Shown: positions 8,494 through 17,664 of the stretch, piece after piece
Layout of the letters: each line of letters starts with the position of its first letter
How positions within the stretch are numbered: the first letter of the stretch is position 1
Assembly: GCA_024236235.1 (NCBI GenBank)
Contig: JACKKV010000005.1
Span: 83,609-147,608 of the forward strand
DNA length: 64,000 bases
From: Novosphingobium sp.
GTDB taxonomy: Bacteria; Pseudomonadota; Alphaproteobacteria; Sphingomonadales; Sphingomonadaceae
Reading direction: 5' to 3'
Program-made: the position numbers and the translations under genes
The notes under the pieces: model-generated
What the model saw: the letters and a program-made list of their open reading frames with translations, nothing else
Told to the model about the DNA's origin: nothing
Databases searched by the model: none

Positions 8494-11184
8494 TCAGGAC
8501 AGTATCCCGTATTGCCTGGCCCGCATCACTGCCTGCGGGCGACGGCGAACGCCCAGCTTGTCGTAGATCTGCTGCATGTACCATTTGACCGTGCCTTCGG
8601 TGAGGCCCAGTCGATCGCCGATCTCGCGGTTGCGCAACCCTCCGCTCACCAGAGTGAGAATTTCCACCTCGCGCAGCGACAGCCCGCTGCCAAGGCCGAA
8701 GTCATCTTCCTCCACCGCTTCCATCTGCGCGCCGCCCTTGAGCACCGCGACCAGCCGGGCGGCGAATTTCTCGACCGGCGTGTCCAGCACCGGGCCGCTC
8801 CCATAGGATTCGACCAGCAGGGCGCCGATCGCTTCGCCTTCATCAATGAACGGGCGGATCCAGCCACCTGGCTCCGCCAGCTCGACCGCTGAGCGGACCG
8901 CACGGCGAGCCTCCGACCGGTTCCCGGACAGAATGGCAATCTCCGCCAGCAGCAGTTCGAAAGTGACTGCCGAACGGGTTGCCCCGCGCTTGCGGACGAA
9001 TTCGAGCCAGCGCTTCGCGATCTTGCGGGAACGGACCAGGCGGAAACGGTGCATTTCCAGTCGCAGCCAGGCAATCGCCATGAACTCGTTCAGCCGGGTC
9101 GGGTTGAGCGTGGGCACCGGTTCCCCGTCAATCTTGAGATCGCTCGACCAGAAGACCTGCTCGGCCTGTTCGAGCTGGCCAAGCTTGACCAGCATCCGGA
9201 CCTGTTCCGAAATCACCAGTGCCCGCAGCCTGTCCAGCCCGCACTCGATAGCCACGAGATGCGCTTCCTCCAGGCCGGACAACGCGCTGGGATAATCCCC
9301 TTCCGCAGCCGCCAGCCGTGCGCGCACCAGATAGCCCGACGCCAGCTGATCCACGAAACCCCATTGCCGGATCGACGGCAGATAGCGTTCGACCAGCCGC
9401 CCTGCTTCCTCAAGTTCCCCGCATTCATAGCAGATTTCGGCCAGCGGCAGCGCAGGCAGGGCGGCCAGACCGGAAACCTGCCAGTCCATTTCAGCCGCAA
9501 TCGTCTGGGCTTCGTGCAGAAACTGGCGCGCCATGTTTGTTTTGCCCTGCGCGACCAGTGTGGGCGCAACCGAAGATTTGAGCGCGATCGACGCGAAATC
9601 GGAACCGGGACGGCCCAGAGCCTTGCGCAGTTCGGCTTCCAGCCGCAGCATGTCGTGGAAATGATAGAGTTCGCGGCGGGCCGAAAGCAACTGGGCGAGC
9701 ACGGTGCAGCTCAGATACGGGTGATCGTCACCCATGTCTTCCAGCAGCGGTTCGGATTCCCGTTCGACGTAAGTCATATTGTCGCGCGCCGCTTCCAGCA
9801 TGATACGGCGGTGGCGCGCGCGCAAATGCATCTGACGTGCGGAATATTCGTCCAGCTCGCCCTTTTCCGCCATGTCCGCGATGGCGGCTTCCGCGGCTTC
9901 GATAAGGTCTTGCGATGATTTGAAGGCCAGCCGCCGACTGCGCCGCCACGACATCGCCAGCAGCACCGACGGGCGGCTCTGGAGCAGTTCCCAGGATATG
10001 CCGTTGGCCAGATCGTCAAACCGGTACAACAAGCCCCCGTAGATCAGGGGATCGGCCAAACGTTCCAGCTGGTCCGCCAGAAATTCCTTATCCCCGCTCT
10101 CGACCGCATGATCCAGCGCGAGCTCGAGCTGGCCAATGTCACCGTAATAGGTGCTGGCCCGGCGATGCAGCGTCGCGGCGCGATCGGGCGCACGCTTCAT
10201 CAACCGCCCGAACACCATTTCGCGAAACAGCGTATAATAGCGATAGCGGTTCAGTTCCCGATCAACTTCAGCCAGGAACAGCCCGCGCTCGAAGACTTCT
10301 TCGAGCATCGCGCGCGCATCTTCAGCATTGACCACTGCAGCGCAGGCCGAAGGCGTGAGTTCGCCAAGAATGGAAGTGTCAATGATGAAATCGCGGATGG
10401 CTTGCGGCAAGCCTTCGACGACCTCTTCATGGAAATAGCTGGCGAATTCGTGGCGCAATCCTGTGGCTCCGCCGTCAGGGGGATAGCCTTCGGCCATGTC
10501 GCGCAGCCATGCGCCAGCCGCCAGCACCAGACCGGCGGCCCAGCCCTGAGTATCCGCGACGATGCGCTGGACATCCGCAGCCGGCACAGCGCCCCCCGCG
10601 ATCTGCTGGATCAGTTGGGTGGATTCATCCGTGTCGAAGCACAGATGCCGCACCCGTACCTCCAGCAGGTGACCGAGCGAACGCAGTCGCGCGAGATTGA
10701 TGCCGCACTCTCCGCGCGAAGCGATAACCGTTGTCATCGCGTCGCGCGCGCTCGCGATAAGCTGGCCGATAAGCTGGTGAGTTTCAGGCGACAGCAACTG
10801 CGCGTCGTCGACAAACAGGACCGGGCGCGGCCCGCGACCGGTCACAAATTCGGCCAGCCAGTCGCGCCAGTCGCCCGTCAGGCGACCACCGGGAATCGTG
10901 TAGCCGGCTGCCAGCAGCGCCTGTTCCAGTGACCCCAGAAAGCTCTCCAGCGTGTCGACGCCCGCGCGCGCCGCCACCCAGAGAATGGGCCGCCCTTCGG
11001 CCGAAAGCCGTTCGGCCCAGCGCAGCATCGCCGTGGTTTTCCCGAACCCGGCCGGGCTGCTGACCGTGACCACGCGCGACGCGGACACAGCGCGCGATAG
11101 ATCTTCGATCGTCTCGCGGAGGATGTATGCATGCGCGGCGCGCGGCGGCACAATCGTGGTGGGAACTACGCCCATATCAGCCAA
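8494..11184 (-). CDS. MalT-like LuxR-family (LAL) transcriptional regulator
   Basis: About 895 residues, the size of large ATP-binding LuxR regulators. The N-terminus carries a Walker A motif (SPAGFGKTT, near residue 45) and Walker B (PVLFVDDAQ, near 125). The middle is helical and TPR-like, and the last 65 residues are a LuxR helix-turn-helix (LSLREVEILTLVSGG ... EGTVKWYMQQIYDKLGV). The start is TTG 11184 or ATG 11175; GGGTAGAG lies upstream of both. Family members bind an inducer and activate transcription cooperatively. It is divergent from the long operon beginning at 11473, its most likely target. Confidence 0.92.
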   Translation of the reverse strand: MADMGVVPTTIVPPRAAHAYILRETIEDLSRAVSASRVVTVSSPAGFGKTTAMLRWAERLSAEGRPILWVAARAGVDTLESFLGSLEQALLAAGYTIPGGRLTGDWRDWLAEFVTGRGPRPVLFVDDAQLLSPETHQLIGQLIASARDAMTTVIASRGECGINLARLRSLGHLLEVRVRHLCFDTDESTQLIQQIAGGAVPAADVQRIVADTQGWAAGLVLAAGAWLRDMAEGYPPDGGATGLRHEFASYFHEEVVEGLPQAIRDFIIDTSILGELTPSACAAVVNAEDARAMLEEVFERGLFLAEVDRELNRYRYYTLFREMVFGRLMKRAPDRAATLHRRASTYYGDIGQLELALDHAVESGDKEFLADQLERLADPLIYGGLLYRFDDLANGISWELLQSRPSVLLAMSWRRSRRLAFKSSQDLIEAAEAAIADMAEKGELDEYSARQMHLRARHRRIMLEAARDNMTYVERESEPLLEDMGDDHPYLSCTVLAQLLSARRELYHFHDMLRLEAELRKALGRPGSDFASIALKSSVAPTLVAQGKTNMARQFLHEAQTIAAEMDWQVSGLAALPALPLAEICYECGELEEAGRLVERYLPSIRQWGFVDQLASGYLVRARLAAAEGDYPSALSGLEEAHLVAIECGLDRLRALVISEQVRMLVKLGQLEQAEQVFWSSDLKIDGEPVPTLNPTRLNEFMAIAWLRLEMHRFRLVRSRKIAKRWLEFVRKRGATRSAVTFELLLAEIAILSGNRSEARRAVRSAVELAEPGGWIRPFIDEGEAIGALLVESYGSGPVLDTPVEKFAARLVAVLKGGAQMEAVEEDDFGLGSGLSLREVEILTLVSGGLRNREIGDRLGLTEGTVKWYMQQIYDKLGVRRRPQAVMRARQYGILS

Positions 11185-11472
11185 ACTCTACCCATGATAC
11201 TGGCGGCGGATTATTGCGCCCGCCTTGCAAGACAGCATTATCCAACAGGAATCTTTGCAGCGCAAGCATGATATCCTATCGGCAGATAGGTGGCTGCGAC
11301 AGGCTGTCGGGCCAACGGCTCGAAGGAAGCCGCGCGGTCGCGAATGACGGCCGTGGTAAAGAGGAAAGTCTGACTTGGATTTCGAGCTGCCCGAAGAACA
11401 TCGTGCCTTCCGGAGCGCTTACAGCCACGACACCTGGCCTCCCCGCTCCTTCTAGGATCAAGGAAACAACCC
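11185..11472. promoter_or_regulatory. Divergent intergenic region
   Basis: This 288-base gap separates the LAL regulator (-) from the MDR-led operon (+). It is the natural place for the LAL binding site and both promoters. I could not pick a convincing -35/-10 pair. The right half contains a deleted acyl-CoA dehydrogenase remnant (11375-11455). A ribosome site (AAGGAA) precedes the MDR ATG at 11473. Confidence 0.5.
11375..11455 (+). pseudogene. Internally deleted acyl-CoA dehydrogenase remnant
   Basis: A 26-codon frame starting at TTG after AAAGAGGAAAG reads (M)DFELPEEHRAFRS and ends PRSF-stop. The first part matches the acyl-CoA dehydrogenase N-terminus seen intact at 19206 (MDFELSEEQTAFRD). 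The last four codons match that gene's C-terminus (PRSF-stop). So the start and end of an acyl-CoA dehydrogenase seem to be preserved with about 360 codons lost between. Reading the deletion as one event is inference; the last four residues alone are weak evidence. Confidence 0.6.
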
Positions 11473-12474
11473 ATGAAAGCCCTTTTGCTCGAAACCACTG
11501 ACGGCCCCGAAGCGGTCCGGGTCGCCGATGTCGCAACGCCCGAACCCCAGGCGGGCGAAGTGCGCGTGGCGATCAAGGCAGCGTCAATCAATCACCGCGA
11601 AATGTGGATCGCGCGCGGACTCTATCCCGGCATGGTCATGCCCTGCACCATGGGCTGTGACGGTGCGGGCGTGATCGACAGTCTGGGCGATGGCGTCAGC
11701 GGCGTGGCCGTGGGCGATGAAGTCGTGATCTATCCGGGCCGGGACTGGGGCGCAAACCGCCATGCGCCGCAGGCCGCATTCGGCCTGCTGGGCATGCCCC
11801 ATGCGGGCACGATCGCCGAGTATATCTGCGTTCCCGCAGAAAATGTGGTGCCCAAGCCCAGGGGCATGAGCTGGGAAGAAGCCGCAGCCACTGTCCTTAC
11901 AGGCCTTACCGCCTGGCGCGCGCTGATGTTCAAGGGGCAGCTCCAGCCGGGTGAAACGCTGCTGATCAGCGGCGTGGGGGGCGGTGTCGCCACATTCGGC
12001 CTTGCCTTTGCGGTCGCGCATGGCGCGAAAGTCTACGTCACCGGCGAAAACCAGGATGTGCTTGACCGGGCGATGGAAATGGGCGCGCTGGGCGGGCTGC
12101 TTTATACCGATCCCGAATGGCGCAAACAGGTCGGCAAGTTGACCGGCGGTATCGATGTCGTGCTGGATGGGGCGCCTGCGCCCAGCTATGCCAACTATGT
12201 GCGGGCCATCAATCCGGGCGCGCGCATCGTGATCTATGGTTCGACCGCCGGGGACAAGTTTGAAGTGACTGCGACCGGCATCTTCCTCAAGAGCGCCAGC
12301 ATTGTCGGCAGTCAGGTAGGCGATCCGCAGGACTTCCGCGACATGCTGGCCTTCGTCGAAAAACACGGCATCAGGCCGGTGATCGAAAAGACCTTCCCGC
12401 TGGCCGATGCACGCGAGGCGCTGCTCTATCTCGAACAGCAACACAAGTTCGGCAAGGTGGTGGTCAGCGTATGA
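11473..12474 (+). CDS. Quinone oxidoreductase-like MDR (zinc-free alcohol dehydrogenase superfamily)
   Basis: A 333-residue medium-chain dehydrogenase/reductase. It starts MKALLLETTDGPE and has the INHREMWIARG and GCDGAGVI segments of the quinone oxidoreductase branch. The zinc-site GHE motif is replaced by GCDGAG and the structural-zinc cysteine cluster is missing, so it is probably zinc-independent. The NADPH motif is GVGGGVATFG near residue 172. Family members reduce enones or quinones, so an enoyl/enone reduction step is plausible. It starts the long operon divergent from the LAL regulator and overlaps the next SDR by four bases. Confidence 0.85.
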   Translation: MKALLLETTDGPEAVRVADVATPEPQAGEVRVAIKAASINHREMWIARGLYPGMVMPCTMGCDGAGVIDSLGDGVSGVAVGDEVVIYPGRDWGANRHAPQAAFGLLGMPHAGTIAEYICVPAENVVPKPRGMSWEEAAATVLTGLTAWRALMFKGQLQPGETLLISGVGGGVATFGLAFAVAHGAKVYVTGENQDVLDRAMEMGALGGLLYTDPEWRKQVGKLTGGIDVVLDGAPAPSYANYVRAINPGARIVIYGSTAGDKFEVTATGIFLKSASIVGSQVGDPQDFRDMLAFVEKHGIRPVIEKTFPLADAREALLYLEQQHKFGKVVVSV

Positions 12475-13250
12475 GCGGCCTGTTCGACCTGTCCGGCAAG
12501 TTCGCGCTGGTCACCGGCGGCGCGCAAGGCCTGGGCCGGATGATCGCCGAAGGGTTGCTGGATGCCGGCGCGACGGTGGCTGTCACATCGCGCAAAGCCG
12601 ATATTTGCGAAGCTGCGGCGGCGGAAATGTCGTCGCGTGGCCGCTGCATTCCGCTGCCCTGCGACCTGTCCTCTCCCGAAGCGGCGGTCGATCTGGCCGC
12701 CCGTGTGCGCGAAGCCTCTGGCGGCAGGGTCCATGTGATCGTCAACAACGCAGGCAAGACCTGGGGCGGTCCGGTGGACAGTTTTCCGGACAAGGCCTGG
12801 CCGGGCGTCATGATGGTCAACCTGCAGGCGCCGTTCACCCTGATTCGCGAACTTCTGCCCGAACTGGATGCCGCCGCCAGCGCCGACGATCCGGCCCGCG
12901 TCATCAATATCGGGTCGATCGCGGGCAAGACGACCGAGCGACTGAGCGCGTATTCCTATTCGGCGAGCAAGGCCGCGATCCACATGCTCAGCCGCGACCT
13001 GGCTGGCGATCTGGCCAGCCGGAACATCAACGTCAACGCAGTCCTGCCAGGGTTCTTCCCGACCAGAATGACGGCGCACATGCGTGATGATGACGCGGTT
13101 GATCCCAAGCTGCTGGCGCATATTCCAATGCGGCGGCTTGGCCGGGCGGAAGAGATCGCAGGAACCATCGTCTTCCTGTCATCTGCCGCCGGCGCATACA
13201 TCACAGGCGCGGAAATCCCGGTGGATGGCGGTGTCGTCGGCTGCGGATGA
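12471..13250 (+). CDS. Short-chain dehydrogenase/reductase (RhlG/FabG-like)
   Basis: A 259-residue classical SDR with the cofactor motif TGGAQGLG (residues ~15-22), NNAG, catalytic Ser in NIGSIAG and catalytic YSASK. The C-terminus 'ITGAEIPVDGG' is canonical. The segment NVNAVLPGFFPTRM resembles RhlG-type ketoacyl reductases and the SDR at 18390, its closest relative in the window by eye. Its ATG overlaps the stop of the MDR gene, indicating coupled expression. Confidence 0.88.
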   Translation: MSGLFDLSGKFALVTGGAQGLGRMIAEGLLDAGATVAVTSRKADICEAAAAEMSSRGRCIPLPCDLSSPEAAVDLAARVREASGGRVHVIVNNAGKTWGGPVDSFPDKAWPGVMMVNLQAPFTLIRELLPELDAAASADDPARVINIGSIAGKTTERLSAYSYSASKAAIHMLSRDLAGDLASRNINVNAVLPGFFPTRMTAHMRDDDAVDPKLLAHIPMRRLGRAEEIAGTIVFLSSAAGAYITGAEIPVDGGVVGCG

Positions 13251-13342
13251 TCGAGGCTGGATGAAGTATACCTATCCTCGGAAAGGACACTTATCCCGCC
13301 ATGTTGCCAGTCGGGCAATGATGCGCCGCATACCCATGGCCG

Positions 13343-15025
13343 ATGGAGAGGGCTGAGTTGCAAGGTTTGAGTGAAGATCCGGCCCGGATGCGGATCAGCG
13401 TGAGCCCGCTGGCTGACATGCTGCTGAAATCCTGGGATCAGTTTCCGGACAAGGAAGCCGTCGTCTTTCCGACTGGGCGGCGTACTTATGATGACATCGC
13501 CCGCGGGGTAATTCACCGCGCGCGGGGCCTGATGGGGCTGGGAATCGGGCCGGGCGATCATGTCGGCATCCTGCTGCCGTCCGGCACCGAATTCATCGAG
13601 ACCCTGTTCGCCGTTTCCATGATCGGCGGCGTTTCCGTGCTGATGAATGCGCGCTACCGCTCGCCCGAAGTACGCTATGTGGTGGAAAACGCCGATCTCG
13701 CGGCGGTCGTCACGAACAGCGACGCCGATGAATTCGTCGATTTCGTTGCCCGGCTGACCGAGGCATTCCCGCCACTTGCGCAATGCGGCGATCCGCTCGA
13801 CCTTGCGCTGGCAGACGCGCCCCTGCTGCGCAGGCTGATTTTGCACGGCGGGAAACAAGCCCCCGGTTTCATTGACCAGTCCGGTTTCGAGCAGGCAGCA
13901 GAACGCTGCAGTGAAGCGGACGTTCACGAAGCGCGGCTGGCGGTGCGGCTGCGCGATACCTGCATGATCCTGTATACCTCGGGCACCTCCGCAAACCCCA
14001 AGGGCTGCCTGCTCAGCAACGAAGCGATCTGTCGCGAAGCCAGCAATCTGGCGCGCAACCGCTGGGCCTTCAAGCCGGACGAGCGTGTCTGGTCGCCGAT
14101 GCCACTGTTCCATATTGCAGCGATGCTGGCCATGCTGGGGGCAATCGAGGTCGGCGGTACCTTCATCGGCCAGCCGCATTTCGACCCGGGCGAAAGCCTG
14201 CGCCAGATCGAAGCGGAACAGGCGACCATGGTGTTCCTGCCCTTCGTGACCTTCCACCAGGCGATGATCGCACATCCTGATTGGGACAAGGCCGATCTTT
14301 CGAGCGTGCGCCTGATGAACAGCTGCTTCAGCCAGATGCCCGCATCGGTTGGCGATGCCTATCGGGCCAAGATGCCCAACGCGCTGCAAGTCGGCACCTT
14401 TGGCATGTCCGAAGCCAGCGGCATCGTGGCCACCGGCGGCTATGACATGGACCCCGAACTGGGTTTTCAGGCATTGGGCTATCCGCTGAAAGGCGTAGCG
14501 GTCCGCATTGTGTCGCCCGAAACAGGCGAGGATGCAGGCGTTGGCGAACGCGGCGAAGTCTGGTTTCGTGGTTACAACATGCTGGATGGCTATCATCGCG
14601 ATCCGGTGAAGACTGCCGAAGCAATCGACAGCGACGGCTGGTATCACAGCGGCGATATCGGTTCGCTCGATGAAAACGGACACATGCGCTTCCACGGGCG
14701 CTTCAAGGACATGCTCAAGGTCGGCGGGGAAAATGTCGCCGCGGCGGAAGTCGAAGCGGTGCTCGATTCGCATGAGGGGGTAGAGCTGGCGCAAGTCATC
14801 GGCATCCCCGATGCAAAGCTGGAAGAAGTACCCGCGGCTTATGTCAAGCTCAGCAACGGTGCGGTTTCGGAAGCGGAACTGATCGCCTATACCCGCGAAC
14901 GCATGGCCTCCTTCAAGGTTCCCCGGCATGTGCGCTTTATTGACGAATGGCCGATGTCGGCATCGAAAATCCAGAAGTTCAAGCTTCGCCAGCAATTGAT
15001 GGCCGAACTGGGCCTGAACGATTGA
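13343..15025 (+). CDS. Acyl-CoA synthetase (AMP-forming ligase)
   Basis: A 560-residue class I adenylate-forming enzyme that activates a carboxylic acid to its CoA thioester. The ATP loop is ILYTSGTSANPKG; the A7 motif is YHSGDIG; the hinge motif GRFKDMLKVGGENV and the C-terminal lysine region SASKIQKFKL are all present, so it looks active. The start is ATG 13343, but GGAGAGGG sits ideally for the TTG at 13358, so the true N-terminus may be five residues shorter. It probably commits the pathway acid to beta-oxidation by the acyl-CoA dehydrogenase and split MaoC hydratase downstream. Confidence 0.9.
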   Translation: MERAELQGLSEDPARMRISVSPLADMLLKSWDQFPDKEAVVFPTGRRTYDDIARGVIHRARGLMGLGIGPGDHVGILLPSGTEFIETLFAVSMIGGVSVLMNARYRSPEVRYVVENADLAAVVTNSDADEFVDFVARLTEAFPPLAQCGDPLDLALADAPLLRRLILHGGKQAPGFIDQSGFEQAAERCSEADVHEARLAVRLRDTCMILYTSGTSANPKGCLLSNEAICREASNLARNRWAFKPDERVWSPMPLFHIAAMLAMLGAIEVGGTFIGQPHFDPGESLRQIEAEQATMVFLPFVTFHQAMIAHPDWDKADLSSVRLMNSCFSQMPASVGDAYRAKMPNALQVGTFGMSEASGIVATGGYDMDPELGFQALGYPLKGVAVRIVSPETGEDAGVGERGEVWFRGYNMLDGYHRDPVKTAEAIDSDGWYHSGDIGSLDENGHMRFHGRFKDMLKVGGENVAAAEVEAVLDSHEGVELAQVIGIPDAKLEEVPAAYVKLSNGAVSEAELIAYTRERMASFKVPRHVRFIDEWPMSASKIQKFKLRQQLMAELGLND

Positions 15026-15035
15026 GGGGGCCGCG

Positions 15036-15809
15036 ATGCGCGTGATCATAACCGGAGCGGCCAGCGGCATCGGCCGGGCGACGGCAGAGTTGCTGGCGGC
15101 GCGCGATGGCGCGCACAGATTGTTGCTGAGCGATCGTGACGCTGACGGGCTGGCTGCCGTGGCCGATGCGATCGGCGACGCCGCCGCAACCTGCGTGGCC
15201 GATCTGTCCGATCCGGACTGCGGCGATGCGATCGTGGCGGCCGCGCTGGCGCATATGGGTGGCATTGACGGGGTCGTCAGCAACGCCGGGATCATTTCCG
15301 GCGCGCCGCTGGTGGAACAGACTATAGACCAGTTCGAGCGCGTCTATGCGATCAACACCCGCGCGACCTGGTTGCTTGCCAAGGCCGCGCATCCGTATCT
15401 GGCCGCCAGCAAGGGAGCCTTCGTGGCGACGGCATCGATGTCGGGCACGCAGCCTACGCCGGGCCTTGGCTTCTATTCGTCCAGCAAGGCGGCGCTCATC
15501 ATGCTGATCCGCCAGCTCTCGCTGGAATGGGGGCCTGACGGAATTCGCTGCAACACGGTTTCGCCCGGCCCCACTTACACGCCGATGACCAAAGCGGGGT
15601 ATGACGATGCGGAGCGCCGTGCCCAACGCGAATCCATGATCCCTCTCCAGAAGCTCGGCATGGCGGAGGACGTCGCAAATGCGATCCTGTTCCTGCTGGG
15701 TAATGAAGCGGGCCATATCAGCGGCATCGACATTCTGGTCGATGGCGCAATGAGCAACAATCTGATGCCCGCAACGGGCGGCGGCACCGGCCAGAAGGCC
15801 AGCCGATAG
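15036..15809 (+). CDS. Short-chain dehydrogenase/reductase
   Basis: A 257-residue SDR with TGAASGIG at the N-terminus, SNAG, the catalytic YSSSK and an 'ISGIDILVDGA' end. It lies ten bases after the CoA ligase in the same operon. The rather short N-terminus (motif at residue 6) and SNAG instead of NNAG are minor variations. It probably oxidises a hydroxyacyl-CoA or cyclic alcohol. Confidence 0.87.
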   Translation: MRVIITGAASGIGRATAELLAARDGAHRLLLSDRDADGLAAVADAIGDAAATCVADLSDPDCGDAIVAAALAHMGGIDGVVSNAGIISGAPLVEQTIDQFERVYAINTRATWLLAKAAHPYLAASKGAFVATASMSGTQPTPGLGFYSSSKAALIMLIRQLSLEWGPDGIRCNTVSPGPTYTPMTKAGYDDAERRAQRESMIPLQKLGMAEDVANAILFLLGNEAGHISGIDILVDGAMSNNLMPATGGGTGQKASR

Positions 15810-15833
15810 CTTTCACATATCCGGAGATTCCAA

Positions 15834-16673
15834 ATGCGCCTTGCACGAGTAACCAAAGACGGGAAAACCGGCCTTGCCGCCAAGTCGGGAGACAAGGTTA
15901 CGATCGCCTATGGCGAGGATGTCGCCGATCTCGATAGCCATATTGCCGCCGGGACGCTGGCGAAAGCCGGGGCAAAAGCGGCCGCTGGCGAAAGCGTGGA
16001 CGAAGCATCGCTCACCTTCCTGCCGCCCGTACGCAGACCATCGAAGATCATCTGCATGGGCCTCAATTACCGCGACCATGCCGAAGAGGCGGGCCTCGGC
16101 ATCCCTGAATTTCCGGTGCTGTTCGCCCGCTTTCCCTCCAGCCTGATCGGCCACGGCGCGCCGATTATTCTGCCAAAGGTTTCCGAACAGCTTGACTGGG
16201 AAGCGGAACTTGTGGCCGTGCTGTCCAGGGGCGGGAAGAACATCGCACAAGCTGATGCGCTCAGCCATGTCGCCGGATACTCCGTATTCAACGATGCTTC
16301 GATCCGTGACTATCAGCTGCGCACTCCGCAGTGGACGGCGGGCAAGAATTTCGACGATACCGGCGCGTTCGGCCCCTGGCTGGTCACGCCGGACGAAGTG
16401 CCTGCCGGTGCCTCGGGCCTCAAGATCGAGTGCCGCCTCAACGGCCAGGTGATGCAGAGTTCGAACACCGGCAACCTCATTTTCGACGTGGCGAACACCA
16501 TCGCCCTGCTCTCCAGCTTCATGACGCTGGAAGCGGGCGACGTGCTGGTGATGGGCACGCCGGGCGGCGTGGGCGTGGTGCGCGATCCGCAAGTGTGGAT
16601 GAAGGCGGGCGATGTTTGCGAAGTGGAAATCGAAGGCATCGGCCTGCTCAGCAACCCGATCGTCGCGGAATGA
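15834..16673 (+). CDS. Fumarylacetoacetate hydrolase-family protein
   Basis: A 279-residue FAH-fold protein. It has the MGLNYRDHAEE segment, the metal-binding DWEAEL pair followed by GYSVFNDASIRDYQ, and the loop KNFDDTGAFGPWLV. Family members hydrolyse C-C bonds of beta-diketones, decarboxylate or isomerise ring-cleavage products. The next gene encodes an extradiol dioxygenase, so it may act on the ring-fission product. CCGGAG precedes the ATG. Confidence 0.88.
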   Translation: MRLARVTKDGKTGLAAKSGDKVTIAYGEDVADLDSHIAAGTLAKAGAKAAAGESVDEASLTFLPPVRRPSKIICMGLNYRDHAEEAGLGIPEFPVLFARFPSSLIGHGAPIILPKVSEQLDWEAELVAVLSRGGKNIAQADALSHVAGYSVFNDASIRDYQLRTPQWTAGKNFDDTGAFGPWLVTPDEVPAGASGLKIECRLNGQVMQSSNTGNLIFDVANTIALLSSFMTLEAGDVLVMGTPGGVGVVRDPQVWMKAGDVCEVEIEGIGLLSNPIVAE

Positions 16674-16676
16674 TGC

Positions 16677-16697
16677 TGCCTGAACCTTCGTCAGGCA
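16677..16697 (+). other. Hairpin between FAH and dioxygenase genes
   Basis: TGCCTGA, a seven-base loop ACCTTCG, and TCAGGCA form a 7-bp stem in the short gap between two operon genes. It lacks a T tract, so it is more likely an RNA processing or stability element than a terminator. Confidence 0.4.
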
Positions 16698-16725
16698 AGA
16701 TAATCGGATTGTCAGGAGTAATGTG

Positions 16726-17661
16726 ATGAAGCGCCCGAACGTCCTCGCCGTTCATTCGATCGATCATTTCGCGCTGGAAGTGCCCGATCTGGACGAAGCA
16801 CGCCGATTTTTCACCACCTTCGGGCTGGACGTGCGCGACGAGGCGGGCGGGCTGGCGCTTTACACCTTCGGTCATCCCCACTGCTGGGGTCGGCTGTTCA
16901 GGGCCGGGGCCAAGCGCCTGCATTTCATCAGCTTCGGCATTTTTGCAGAAGATGAAGCGGCCTTTTCCGATCACCTCGATGCCTGCGGGGTGAGGCGCAT
17001 CGCGCCGCCTGCCGGCGCCAGCACCGACGGCATCTGGTTCGAAGGTTTCGACGGGCTGCCGCTCAATATCCGCATCGCCGAAAAAGCGACCCCGGACGAA
17101 AAAAGCAGCTTTGCCGCCACGACGGCCGCTCCGGGCGAAACCGGCGCGGTGTTCAATTCATCCGCACCGCAGACCAGGCCGCGCCGCATGTCGCATTTCG
17201 CGATTTTCGCGACTGACGTGATCGCGGCGACAGCATGGTATGAAAAGGTGCTGGGCCTCCGGCTGGCGGATGGCAGCGGCCCGGTCGTCGCCTTTCTGCA
17301 TGGCGCACACGGCAGCGATCACCACTTGCTCGCACTTGTGGCCTCTTCGCATCGCGGGCTGCATCATTCGAGCTGGGATGTCGGCTCCGTTCAGGAAATC
17401 GGTCTTGGCTCCGCCCAGATGATGCGCGCAGGCTATACCAAAGGCTGGGGCGTTGGCCGCCATGTGCTGGGTGCCAACTACTTCTATTACGCGACCGACC
17501 CCTGGGGCAGCCATGCGGAATATTCCGCAGACATCGATTTCATTCCGGCAGACTGCAACTGGCCGGCCAACCCCAATCACGCGCCTGAAGACAGTTTCTA
17601 TCTCTGGGGTCCGGACGTGCCGGAAGGCTTTGTCGACAATACCGAACCGGCGGGGAACTGA
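16726..17661 (+). CDS. Type I extradiol (VOC) ring-cleavage dioxygenase
   Basis: About 311 residues with two tandem vicinal-oxygen-chelate domains, the size of BphC-type enzymes. The C-terminal domain has the expected Fe(II) ligands: His in SHFAIF (after residue 150), His in LHHSSWDV and Glu in HAEYS. It probably cleaves a catechol next to its hydroxyls. The start is ATG 16726 after CAGGAG, though GTG 16723 is possible. With the FAH protein before it and an alpha/beta hydrolase after it, this forms a meta-cleavage block. The catechol substrate is unknown. Confidence 0.88.
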   Translation: MKRPNVLAVHSIDHFALEVPDLDEARRFFTTFGLDVRDEAGGLALYTFGHPHCWGRLFRAGAKRLHFISFGIFAEDEAAFSDHLDACGVRRIAPPAGASTDGIWFEGFDGLPLNIRIAEKATPDEKSSFAATTAAPGETGAVFNSSAPQTRPRRMSHFAIFATDVIAATAWYEKVLGLRLADGSGPVVAFLHGAHGSDHHLLALVASSHRGLHHSSWDVGSVQEIGLGSAQMMRAGYTKGWGVGRHVLGANYFYYATDPWGSHAEYSADIDFIPADCNWPANPNHAPEDSFYLWGPDVPEGFVDNTEPAGN

Positions 17662-17664
17662 ACA

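Noticed and set aside
13261..13356. Possible 31-codon gene in the gap before the acyl-CoA synthetase
   Set aside because: No ribosome site, no recognisable motif and it overlaps the synthetase start.
12956..15295. Very long open frame antisense to the acyl-CoA synthetase
   Set aside because: It is a shadow of GC-rich codon use in the real genes on the plus strand; it has no family motif and spans three annotated genes.
16726..16973. Estrogen-type 4,5-dioxygenase assignment for the extradiol enzyme
   Set aside because: The VOC and iron-ligand pattern fits many extradiol enzymes; nothing in the sequence selects estrogens.
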